A stretch of 64,000 nt of DNA, from assembly GCA_029252045.1 (NCBI GenBank), contig JAQXCD010000022.1, positions 62,001 to 126,000 of the forward strand. Reading direction: 5' to 3'. The first letter of the stretch is position 1. Every line of letters begins with the position of its first letter. The DNA comes from Sulfitobacter sp. GTDB lineage: Bacteria > Pseudomonadota > Alphaproteobacteria > Rhodobacterales > Rhodobacteraceae. The position numbers and the translations under genes were made by a program. A model generated the notes under the pieces. The model worked only from the letters and a program-made list of their open reading frames with translations, ran no database searches and had not been told where the DNA came from. Positions 35,803 to 43,282 of this stretch are shown piece by piece.

Positions 35803-36462
35803 GTGCAGGACCAGACGGCAGATATTGAATGGCGTGACGGCGTGATTCCGGTCTCGACCATGTTCGATGACCCCTATTTCAGCCTCGACAACGGGATGGA
35901 GGAGACGCGGCATGTGTTTCTGGGCGGCAATGACTTGCCCGCACGTTTTGTCGACGGGTTCCATGTGGCCGAGCTTGGCTTTGGCACGGGGTTGAATTTT
36001 CTGGTGGCCTTGCATGCGTTCCGTGCCTGTGGCTGCGGGGGCACGCTGCGCTTTACCAGTTTCGAGGCCTATCCGATGGCAATGGACGATCTGCATGCGG
36101 CGTTGCGTGCCTTTGACGGGTTGCCGGATGATCTGGCACGGGCTGATACCTTTCCGCGCCATCTGGAGGGTGCTGACTTTGAATTACGTGTTGTGATCGG
36201 GGATGCCCGCGAGGCCTTGCCCGAGTGGTGCGGGGCGGCTGATGCATGGTTTCTGGACGGGTTTTCGCCTGCGAAAAATCCTGAACTCTGGTCGCCCGAG
36301 TTGATGGCGCAGGTCGCACAGCATACGGCCAAAGGTGGCACAGCGGCGACCTACACAGCGGCAGGATTTGTACGGCGCGGGCTGGCGGATGCGGGTTTTG
36401 ACGTGCGCCGCGTGCAGGGCTACGGGCGGAAAAGACATATGACACAGGCGGTACTGACATGA
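35803..36462 (+). CDS. mnmD: tRNA 5-methylaminomethyl-2-thiouridine methyltransferase MnmD
   Basis: MnmD makes the last methylation of wobble uridine in mnm5s2U34 tRNAs. The 219-residue protein has WRDGVIPVSTMFDDPYFSL, the SAM-binding VAELGFGTGLNFLVAL and the signature WFLDGFSPAKNPELWS. The start is a GTG at 35803 with AGGG 7 nt upstream; the nearby ATG is out of frame. It is followed by a DMT transporter with a 4-bp overlap. Confidence 0.93.
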   Translation: MQDQTADIEWRDGVIPVSTMFDDPYFSLDNGMEETRHVFLGGNDLPARFVDGFHVAELGFGTGLNFLVALHAFRACGCGGTLRFTSFEAYPMAMDDLHAALRAFDGLPDDLARADTFPRHLEGADFELRVVIGDAREALPEWCGAADAWFLDGFSPAKNPELWSPELMAQVAQHTAKGGTAATYTAAGFVRRGLADAGFDVRRVQGYGRKRHMTQAVLT

Positions 36463-37334
36463 CGACGGCGCAGAGCAACAACATTCCGCTGGGCATTGGC
36501 CTGATGATTGCCACAACCTTTGTGTTTGCAGTGCAGGACGGTCTGTCGCGGCATCTGGCGGGGGAATACAACGTCCTGATGATTGTAATGATCCGCTACT
36601 GGTTCTTTGCGGCCTTTGTGATCACCATCGCCAAGCGGCGTGCCGGTGGTATCCGAGCAGCAGCGCGCACGCAGCAGCCGTTGATCCAGATCACCCGCGG
36701 CCTGCTGTTGTCGCTGGAGATTTGTGTGATGGTTGCCGCATTCACCATTCTGGGTCTGGTGGAAAGCCATGCGGTGTTCACCTGCTATCCGCTGTTGGTA
36801 GCCGCCTTGTCAGGGCCGGTGCTGGGCGAGCGTGTTGGCTGGCGGCGTTGGGCGGCGATTGGTGTGGGGTTCATCGGGGTGATCATTATCTTGCAGCCCG
36901 GCCGCGAGGTTTTTGACATTCGCGCGCTGATCCCGCTTTTGGCGGCTGCGATGTTTGCGGTCTACGGGTTGCTGACCCGCTATGCCGGACGGCGCGACAG
37001 CACGGCCACCAGCTTTTTCTGGACCGGTACGGTGGGGGCTGTTGCCATGACCGTGCTTGGCGCGTGGTTCTGGGAACCGATGAGCGGGCAAGACTGGATC
37101 TGGATGGGTTGTTTGTGTCTCACTGGCGTGACGGGCCACTGGCTGTTGATCCGCTGCTATGAGGTGGCAGAAGCCAGCGCGGTGCAGCCTTTTGCCTATC
37201 TGCAACTGGTGTTTGCCGCCACAATCGGCATCACCCTGTTCGGGGAGACCATCAGCACCAATGTGGCCATCGGTTGTGTGATTATTGTGGCGGCGGGGCT
37301 ATTCACCTTTTGGCGCGAACGGCAGCAGCGTTGA
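36459..37334 (+). CDS. DMT-superfamily (EamA) transporter
   Basis: The 291-residue protein has about ten hydrophobic segments arranged as two EamA repeats, the second beginning near LIPLLAAAMFAVYGLLTRY. It would export or import a small metabolite, unknown. It overlaps mnmD by 4 bp. Its 3' end overlaps the convergent transglycosylase gene by 36 bp. Confidence 0.88.
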   Translation: MTTAQSNNIPLGIGLMIATTFVFAVQDGLSRHLAGEYNVLMIVMIRYWFFAAFVITIAKRRAGGIRAAARTQQPLIQITRGLLLSLEICVMVAAFTILGLVESHAVFTCYPLLVAALSGPVLGERVGWRRWAAIGVGFIGVIIILQPGREVFDIRALIPLLAAAMFAVYGLLTRYAGRRDSTATSFFWTGTVGAVAMTVLGAWFWEPMSGQDWIWMGCLCLTGVTGHWLLIRCYEVAEASAVQPFAYLQLVFAATIGITLFGETISTNVAIGCVIIVAAGLFTFWRERQQR

Positions 37335-39266
37335 GCCGGTCAGCTCTTCGTAGAAGGGAATTGGCAGTGGCTCTTTCCCCAGTCGTGCGCGGTAGACGGG
37401 CAGGGACTCTGTCACACGCATGATGTAGTTCTGCGTCTCGCGGAAGGGGACCATCTCAACCCAGTCCACGATGTAGATATCACCATCGCGCGGATCGCCG
37501 TAGTCTTCTATCCAGCGGATAGGGCGGCTGGGGCCGGCGTTATAGGCGGCGGAGACCATGACGACATTCCCGTCAAACCGGCCTGCCAGTTCGGATAGAT
37601 ATTGCGAGCCAAGGCGGGCGTTATAGACCGGATCAGCGGTCAGGCGGTCCGTTGTATGTTGTGGCCCGATTCCTAGTTTTTGTGCGACTTCCTTTGCGGT
37701 GGCAGGCATCAGCTGCATGAGGCCACGCGCGCCCACGCTGGATTGTACAACCGGGTCAAACTCGCTCTCGCGGCGGGCGATGGCCAGCGTCATTTCGGGG
37801 GCCATCGGCAAAGCCGCCTCGCCCGCTGGGTGCAGCGCGTAATATGCCGAGGCAATTTCCAGCCCGCTTTGTGCGGCACGTTTACCGATCATGACGGCGA
37901 TGTGGGGTTGATCCACGTCAATGGCGGCTTGTCCCAACAGCTCCAGATCGGGTTCCAGCAACTGGCCCGCAAGGTGGGTCCAGAAACGCTCTGCGAGGTT
38001 CAACTCGCCCGAAGCTTGCAGCAGAAGGCCCGCCTCGAACAGCGGGGCAGAGGCCAACGGACTGATGCGCCAGTCCTGCGCGGGGCGGGCGCCGCGCAGT
38101 TTTTCCGGGAAGGGAATGCGCGCGCGTTCGGCGGCCAGCAGGCCGTAGAAAGAGGTTTGGAAATTCGCACCTGCCTGATAGGCCGCAGAGGCACCTTCGT
38201 TGTCGCCGGCTTCTTCCAGTGCGCGGCCCTGCCAGTATCCGGCGCGGCCCTGGCTGATGGGCGATTCAACAGCGCCATCGTGACTTTTGAAATGCTTGAG
38301 CGCCCGAGCGGGGTCTTTGAGGAACCGCAGAGCGATGTAACCGGCAAGCCATTCAAGGTCGGCAAAATCAGACCCTGCCGTGAGAAAGTGCTGTGAGGCC
38401 ATTGCATAGGCCAGCTTTGGATCACCCGAGCGCATTTCGTCGCGCGCCAGTGCACGGCGGCGGTTGCCCCATGCGGTGGGGTTTCCGAGGGTTTCGATGC
38501 TTTTGGATGCTTCCAGCAGCAGGTCTTTTGCGTCCTGTTCACGGCCCGAACGGATGCGCCACTCAAAGCGTGCGTGGTTGACACCGCCCGTGACCTTCAG
38601 GGCGGCAGGCAGGTCTTCATAGGTTTGCACGGCACTGTCCAGCCGGCGATAGAAGGCAATGCGCGCTTCGGCTGCCTGTTCCGCACCCTTGCTGGCAATG
38701 CCGTACATCTGGCGGGCTTCGTCGTATTCACGCTCCCAAACCATGGCATCGAGCCGGGCGTCGTGGTGGGGTTTCAGCAGCTCTGCATGATCGGCCAGAA
38801 AGGCAGCTTGCTCGAGGGTGTCCATAGGCATCGTCCGCCATGCCAGAACCAGATTTGCCTGTGCGGGCCCTGTAAGGCCTTTGGCGGTCAAAGCGCGGGC
38901 GTGGGCCAGAACACCCATAGGAGTCTGTGCTGCCATCCCTTCAAAGAAAGCTATGATCTCGTCATCGCTTTGTTCAATCACAACCGGTTCGGAGCGGCGG
39001 CGGAGGTAATCCATGCCGGGCCAGTCGGGGCGGCGTTTGAGGAAGTCTGTGATTTGGGCATAGTCGCCTTGGGCGTTGCGCAAGCGGTGCCAGACGATCA
39101 CATCACGCGCCACGGCGCCGTCCCGTTCTGCGATCCTTTCGGCGGCATCAAAATCACCGCCGCGCATGGCGTCCAATGCCCAGCCCAAAGGCCTTGGCCG
39201 TTGCTCCGCAGCGAGGGGGAATGCAGTGGCACACAGCAGCAACAGGGCGGTCAGATAGCGTCTCAT
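37299..39266 (-). CDS. slt: soluble lytic murein transglycosylase (Slt70-like)
   Basis: The 655-residue periplasmic enzyme cleaves murein glycan strands with anhydro-product formation. It has a signal peptide (MRRYLTALLLLCATAFPLAA), a long superhelical alpha domain, and a C-terminal SLT domain with catalytic Glu500 in ARRESEFDP, GLMQLMPATAKEVA and SAAYNAGPSRP. I chose ATG 39266 over 39275, because AGGAA is properly spaced only for the later one. Confidence 0.93.
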   Translation of the reverse strand: MRRYLTALLLLCATAFPLAAEQRPRPLGWALDAMRGGDFDAAERIAERDGAVARDVIVWHRLRNAQGDYAQITDFLKRRPDWPGMDYLRRRSEPVVIEQSDDEIIAFFEGMAAQTPMGVLAHARALTAKGLTGPAQANLVLAWRTMPMDTLEQAAFLADHAELLKPHHDARLDAMVWEREYDEARQMYGIASKGAEQAAEARIAFYRRLDSAVQTYEDLPAALKVTGGVNHARFEWRIRSGREQDAKDLLLEASKSIETLGNPTAWGNRRRALARDEMRSGDPKLAYAMASQHFLTAGSDFADLEWLAGYIALRFLKDPARALKHFKSHDGAVESPISQGRAGYWQGRALEEAGDNEGASAAYQAGANFQTSFYGLLAAERARIPFPEKLRGARPAQDWRISPLASAPLFEAGLLLQASGELNLAERFWTHLAGQLLEPDLELLGQAAIDVDQPHIAVMIGKRAAQSGLEIASAYYALHPAGEAALPMAPEMTLAIARRESEFDPVVQSSVGARGLMQLMPATAKEVAQKLGIGPQHTTDRLTADPVYNARLGSQYLSELAGRFDGNVVMVSAAYNAGPSRPIRWIEDYGDPRDGDIYIVDWVEMVPFRETQNYIMRVTESLPVYRARLGKEPLPIPFYEELTGSTLLPFAPKGE

Positions 39267-39435
39267 GGCTTGCATTTCCTATGTCGCTCACAGTACAGGC
39301 TATCACCATAGACTATCTAAGCTCGGGTTCAATTCACGCCTTCGCGCGCAGGCGGTCTTCCCCCTATGTCCCGTATTGGCGGGGCGTTTCATCCCCGGTG
39401 GCCTTTCGGTCTCCAGCACATAAAGGAGCGTGCAC

Positions 39436-40308
39436 ATGTTTTCAGGTTCTCTACCTGCCCTCGTCACGCCGTTTCGCAACGGCGAGCTGGATATCGAAAC
39501 ACTGAAGAAACTTGTCGAATGGCATATCGGTGAAGGCAGTAACGGGTTGGTGCCTGTTGGCACTACAGGCGAATCGCCCACGTTGACCCATGCAGAACAC
39601 GAAGCCGTTGTGGAAGAAGTGGTGAAAGCCGCCGCTGGCCGGATTCCCGTTATCGCGGGTGCAGGCAGCAACAACACACTGGAATCCATCCGCCTTGCCC
39701 AGCATGCGGAAAAGGTGGGCGCGGACGGTATCCTGCTGGTCACGCCCTATTACAACAAGCCGACCCAGCGCGGCTTGATTGCGCATTTTACGGCCGTGCA
39801 TGATTGCTGTGCGCTGCCGATCATCATCTACAACATCCCCGGCCGTTCAGTTGTGGACATGTCGCCTGAAACCATGGGTCAGTTGGCCAAGCTGGAGCGG
39901 ATTGTCGGCGTCAAGGATGCCACAGGCGATCTGGCGCGGGTTTGCGACCAGCGTATGACCTGCGGTCCGGATTTCATCCAGCTGTCGGGCGAGGATGCAA
40001 CCGCGCACGGGTTTAACGCCCAAGGCGGGGTTGGCTGTATTTCTGTCACGGCTAATGTGGCGCCCAAGCTGACGTCGCAGTTGCAGGCCGCTTGCGCTGC
40101 GGGGGATTATGCCGCTGCGCTGGCCATTCAGGATAAACTGATGCCGCTGCACAAAGCCATCTTCACCGAGCCGGGTCTGGTTGGCGTGAAATACGCCATG
40201 TCGCGTCTTGATTTGTGCGCAGAAGAGGTGCGTCTGCCGCTGACGGGTCTCAGCGACGAGACACGCGCGCTGGTGGATGCGGGCCTCAAGCACGCGGGCC
40301 TTTTGTAA
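39436..40308 (+). CDS. dapA: 4-hydroxy-tetrahydrodipicolinate synthase
   Basis: The enzyme condenses pyruvate with aspartate semialdehyde in lysine/diaminopimelate synthesis. The 290-residue barrel has [34 protein letters not shown] (active-site Tyr) and [12 protein letters not shown] with Schiff-base Lys160. AAAGGAG lies 7 nt before ATG 39436, which I preferred to the upstream GTG. Confidence 0.96.
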   Translation: MFSGSLPALVTPFRNGELDIETLKKLVEWHIGEGSNGLVPVGTTGESPTLTHAEHEAVVEEVVKAAAGRIPVIAGAGSNNTLESIRLAQHAEKVGADGILLVTPYYNKPTQRGLIAHFTAVHDCCALPIIIYNIPGRSVVDMSPETMGQLAKLERIVGVKDATGDLARVCDQRMTCGPDFIQLSGEDATAHGFNAQGGVGCISVTANVAPKLTSQLQAACAAGDYAAALAIQDKLMPLHKAIFTEPGLVGVKYAMSRLDLCAEEVRLPLTGLSDETRALVDAGLKHAGLL

Positions 40309-40316
40309 AATTCTCC

Positions 40317-40336
40317 AGGGCGCGTAACAGCGCCCT
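40317..40336 (+). terminator. hairpin after dapA, weak terminator candidate
   Basis: A perfect 7-bp stem AGGGCGC-GTAACA-GCGCCCT lies 9 bp after dapA, without a T run. It may be a weak or factor-assisted terminator. Confidence 0.4.
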
Positions 40337-40352
40337 ACACATGTGCGGTTTT

Positions 40353-40386
40353 CGGACGTAGGCTGGGATCAAACCCCTTACGTCCG
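40353..40386 (+). promoter_or_regulatory. hairpin upstream of the M20 hydrolase
   Basis: An 8-bp stem (CGGACGTA / TACGTCCG) encloses a second GGG/CCC pairing and ends 11 bp before the hydrolase ATG. It would sit over or next to the ribosome site (GGAGCC) and could act on translation, or be an operator dyad. Confidence 0.35.
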
Positions 40387-40397
40387 GAGCCAGCACC

Positions 40398-41561
40398 ATG
40401 AATATCCTCCCCATTATTTCCGATAGCACTGATGAGCTGAACGCGATTTTCCGCGATCTGCACGCGCATCCTGAAATCGGCTTCACCGAAGAGCGGACCA
40501 GCGGAATCGTGGCGGAGAAGTTGCGCGAATATGGTGTGGACGAGGTCCATACCGGACTGGGGAAAACCGGCGTTGTCGGGTTGATCCACGGTAAGCAAAA
40601 AGGCAACCGCCGTGTGGGTTTGCGGGCGGATATGGACGCGCTGCCGATCCATGAGATCACCGGGCTGGACTATACCTCGACCAACGATGGCGTGATGCAT
40701 GCCTGCGGCCATGACGGGCATACAACGATGCTGCTGGGAGCGGCGAAACATCTGGCGGCGACGCGGGATTTTGACGGGACAGCGGTGATTGTGTTCCAAC
40801 CGGCGGAGGAAGGTCTGGGCGGCGCGCGCCAGATGATTGAAGACGGATTGTTCGAGCAGTTCCCCTGCGACGAGATTTACGGCATGCACAACATGCCCAA
40901 CGGCCAGCATGGCAAGGTGGGCATTTGCAAAGGTGTTGCCATGGCGGGGGCTGCGTTTTTCGACATCAAGGTGACGGGTAAGGGCAGTCATGCGGCGCGG
41001 CCGTCGGATGGGCGTGACGCGCTGATCATCGCGGCCAGCTTGGCGACCGAGCTTCAGACGATCCTCAGCCGCAATGTACCTGCACTGGATGCTTGCGTGT
41101 TATCGGTGACGCAGTTGCACGCGGGGTCGGCTTATAACATCGTGCCGGAAGTCGCCACGCTGGCGGGCACAATCCGCTATTTCAAAGACGGGATTTACGA
41201 GCTGGCCACAGGCCGGATGCAGGCGATTTGTGACGGCTTTGCTTTGGCGCATGGGGTGCAGATTGCGCTGGATCTGCGCAACGTCTTTGACGTGCTGATC
41301 AACGACAACGATCTGTCAGACGCCTATATGGAGGCGGCGACGGATATTGTCGGGGCGGAGAACATCTTTCACAAGGAAGAGCCTTCGACGGGGTCGGAGG
41401 ATTTTGCGGATATGCTGAAGGTGGTGCCGGGGGCTTACTGCGTTGTCGGGCATGGAGGGACTGTGCCGCTGCACAATCCCTCGTTTGTATTGGACCCTGC
41501 GATCCTGCCCATTGGCGCGTCCGTTATGGCGCGCATTGTGGAAAAGCGCCTGCCGCTTTAG
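40398..41561 (+). CDS. M20-family amidohydrolase (hippurate/aminoacylase-like)
   Basis: The 387-residue metallopeptidase-fold enzyme hydrolyses an N-acyl or N-carbamoyl amino acid. It begins with IFRDLHAHPEIGFTEERTS. It has VGLRADMDALPIHE, HACGHDGHTTMLLGAA, VFQPAEEGLGGARQM and later TGSEDFADML, all metal-binding or catalytic landmarks of the M20D group. Substrate is not determinable. It is downstream of dapA but separated by hairpins; it converges on soeC with a 4-bp overlap. Confidence 0.92.
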   Translation: MNILPIISDSTDELNAIFRDLHAHPEIGFTEERTSGIVAEKLREYGVDEVHTGLGKTGVVGLIHGKQKGNRRVGLRADMDALPIHEITGLDYTSTNDGVMHACGHDGHTTMLLGAAKHLAATRDFDGTAVIVFQPAEEGLGGARQMIEDGLFEQFPCDEIYGMHNMPNGQHGKVGICKGVAMAGAAFFDIKVTGKGSHAARPSDGRDALIIAASLATELQTILSRNVPALDACVLSVTQLHAGSAYNIVPEVATLAGTIRYFKDGIYELATGRMQAICDGFALAHGVQIALDLRNVFDVLINDNDLSDAYMEAATDIVGAENIFHKEEPSTGSEDFADMLKVVPGAYCVVGHGGTVPLHNPSFVLDPAILPIGASVMARIVEKRLPL

Positions 41562-42430
41562 CGCTTGCCGTAGTACAGGCCGACAACGTGTTCGGCCTGT
41601 GCAAAGAACAGCCAGCGTGCTGCCAGCACACCTGCGACATGTGAAACCACGGCCAGCAGGGCGAGCCAGTGGCTGAACGGCAGCAGCAGCAATATCACGG
41701 GTAGAACGGCCATCAGAACAAGCGCAATGATCCGCAGCTTTTGTGCGTGTTTGCGACCGATCACATAGACAAATTCGCGCAGCAGATAGTTGGTGCCTGT
41801 ATGGGGCGGCTCAAACGCGCGGACTGTGCCGATGCTGCCAAGGCCCGTAGCGGTGGCCATATTGGTGCCGCTGGTTGCAAAGGCGGTATCACCGCGCAGC
41901 CATGTGGCGAGCTGAATTGCGCCCGCGACCACCATCAGGATCAGCGTCAGGTTGCCTTGGTCGGCCAGCAGGGCACCGCCTGCAAGGCTAAGCGACAGGA
42001 AGTTGGCAGAGGTGTAGTAGGTGTTCCAGCGCGGAACGGTTTTTAGCTGTCCATAGATCATCGACGTGGTGAAAACCGTTGCCAGTGACGCAATCGCGCC
42101 GAGCATGCCAATCAGGGTCCATTGCTGGGCAAAGAAGACAAGACCAGCGCCGTAAATCGCCATCAGCACAAGGGCCGCAACAGCGCACCATGCTTCACGC
42201 GAAAGCCAGCTGGAACGCCATTGGCTGAAGGCCTTCAAGGCGCGTTCCGGGTGGCCGAGGTGGAAGGTGGAGGAGATTAATCCGCCCACTGCCAGCACAT
42301 AGGCGAAAGCGAAGAACACAAACGCAACCCAGCCTGTTGGCACAAACATCCCGAATCCGAGAAAGCCTAGAAGGCCAAAACCAAGACCCGAAAAGGTGGA
42401 GAAGAAGATGACGGAAGGTGCCGGATGCAT
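41558..42430 (-). CDS. soeC: membrane anchor of sulfite dehydrogenase (SoeC; DmsC-like)
   Basis: The 290-residue protein has about eight hydrophobic segments and belongs to the DmsC/NrfD-type anchor group that passes electrons to the quinone pool. Start features include APSVIFFSTFSGLGFGLLG. It is coupled to the iron-sulfur subunit by a one-base overlap (TGATG). By itself it could be a DMSO reductase anchor. Its place in an xsc-pta operon argues for the sulfite-oxidising SoeABC complex. Confidence 0.83.
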   Translation of the reverse strand: MHPAPSVIFFSTFSGLGFGLLGFLGFGMFVPTGWVAFVFFAFAYVLAVGGLISSTFHLGHPERALKAFSQWRSSWLSREAWCAVAALVLMAIYGAGLVFFAQQWTLIGMLGAIASLATVFTTSMIYGQLKTVPRWNTYYTSANFLSLSLAGGALLADQGNLTLILMVVAGAIQLATWLRGDTAFATSGTNMATATGLGSIGTVRAFEPPHTGTNYLLREFVYVIGRKHAQKLRIIALVLMAVLPVILLLLPFSHWLALLAVVSHVAGVLAARWLFFAQAEHVVGLYYGKR

Positions 42431-43188
42431 CAGAGTTTCTCCAGTGTCTTGTCGAGCCAGCTGAGGAAGCCTTTGGCCTCTGTCGCTACGGGTTCAAGGA
42501 AGGGGGCGAGGATATCAATCTGTTCGTCGTTCTGCGTCAGCTGGTCTTTGGGACGCGGGGGCAGGTATTTGTTGACGGGTTTGGTCCCTTGTTCGGGCAT
42601 CAGGTCCATCCCGCCGCGTTCCAGCACCAGCTGGCTGACGGCGGAGTCTGGATCTGCGAAATCACCGAAGTGACGGGCGTTGGACGGGCAGGTCCGCACG
42701 CAGGCAGGTTCCCGGTCAACCTCGGGGAGGTTTTCGTTGTAGATGCGGTCGACGCAGAGGGTGCATTTCTTCATCACACCTTCCGCCTGATCCATCTCGC
42801 GCGCGCCATAGGGGCAAGCCCATGCGCATAGACCGCAGCCGATGCAATCGCTCTCGTTCACCAGTACGATGCCGTCTTCGACGCGTTTATAGCTGGCACC
42901 TGTGGGGCAGACGGTGACGCAGGGCGCGTCCTCGCAGTGCAGGCATGACTTGGGGAAGTGGATAAGCTGGGCTGCGCCTTGGTCCGGCTGGACCTCAAAG
43001 CTGTGCACGCGGTTGAGGAAAGTCCCCGACGGGTTGGCCCCGTAGGGGTCTTGGTCACTGAGCGGTGCGCCGTAGTTTTCGGTGTTCCAGCCCTTGCAGG
43101 AGATCACGCAGGCATGGCAGCCGACGCAAGTGTCCAGATCAATGACGAGGCCCAGCTTTTTCTGGGTCTGGGTGGGCAGTTGTGTCAT
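42430..43188 (-). CDS. soeB: iron-sulfur subunit of sulfite dehydrogenase (SoeB; DmsB-like)
   Basis: The 252-residue protein carries sixteen cysteines in four ferredoxin-like groups: CVGCHACVISC, CLHCEDAPCVTVC, CIGCGLCAWAC, and CTLC with CVRTC. They hold four 4Fe-4S clusters between the molybdenum and membrane subunits. The start ATG 43188 (MTQLPTQTQKKLGLVIDLD) was preferred over the upstream frame extension. The spacer to soeA contains a repeat element. Confidence 0.87.
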   Translation of the reverse strand: MTQLPTQTQKKLGLVIDLDTCVGCHACVISCKGWNTENYGAPLSDQDPYGANPSGTFLNRVHSFEVQPDQGAAQLIHFPKSCLHCEDAPCVTVCPTGASYKRVEDGIVLVNESDCIGCGLCAWACPYGAREMDQAEGVMKKCTLCVDRIYNENLPEVDREPACVRTCPSNARHFGDFADPDSAVSQLVLERGGMDLMPEQGTKPVNKYLPPRPKDQLTQNDEQIDILAPFLEPVATEAKGFLSWLDKTLEKL

Positions 43189-43217
43189 GTGTTCTGCTCC
43201 TTGAGAGAGGTTGTTTG

Positions 43218-43279
43218 GGGGCCAGCCCCCATTGGCCAAAGGCCAATTCCCCCGGAGGATTTAAGGCCAAATGAGAAAG
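43218..43279. repeat. GC-rich roseobacter intergenic repeat, copy 2
   Basis: The same block order as the element at 26451-26510 is seen: GGGGCCAGCCCCC, hairpin TTGGCC-AAA-GGCCAA, CCCCCGGAGGAT, TTAAGGCCAA. The hairpin arms are kept while the loop differs. It lies between soeA and soeB, 3 bp after the soeA stop, in the same orientation relative to transcription as copy 1. Confidence 0.75.
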
Positions 43280-43282
43280 GCA

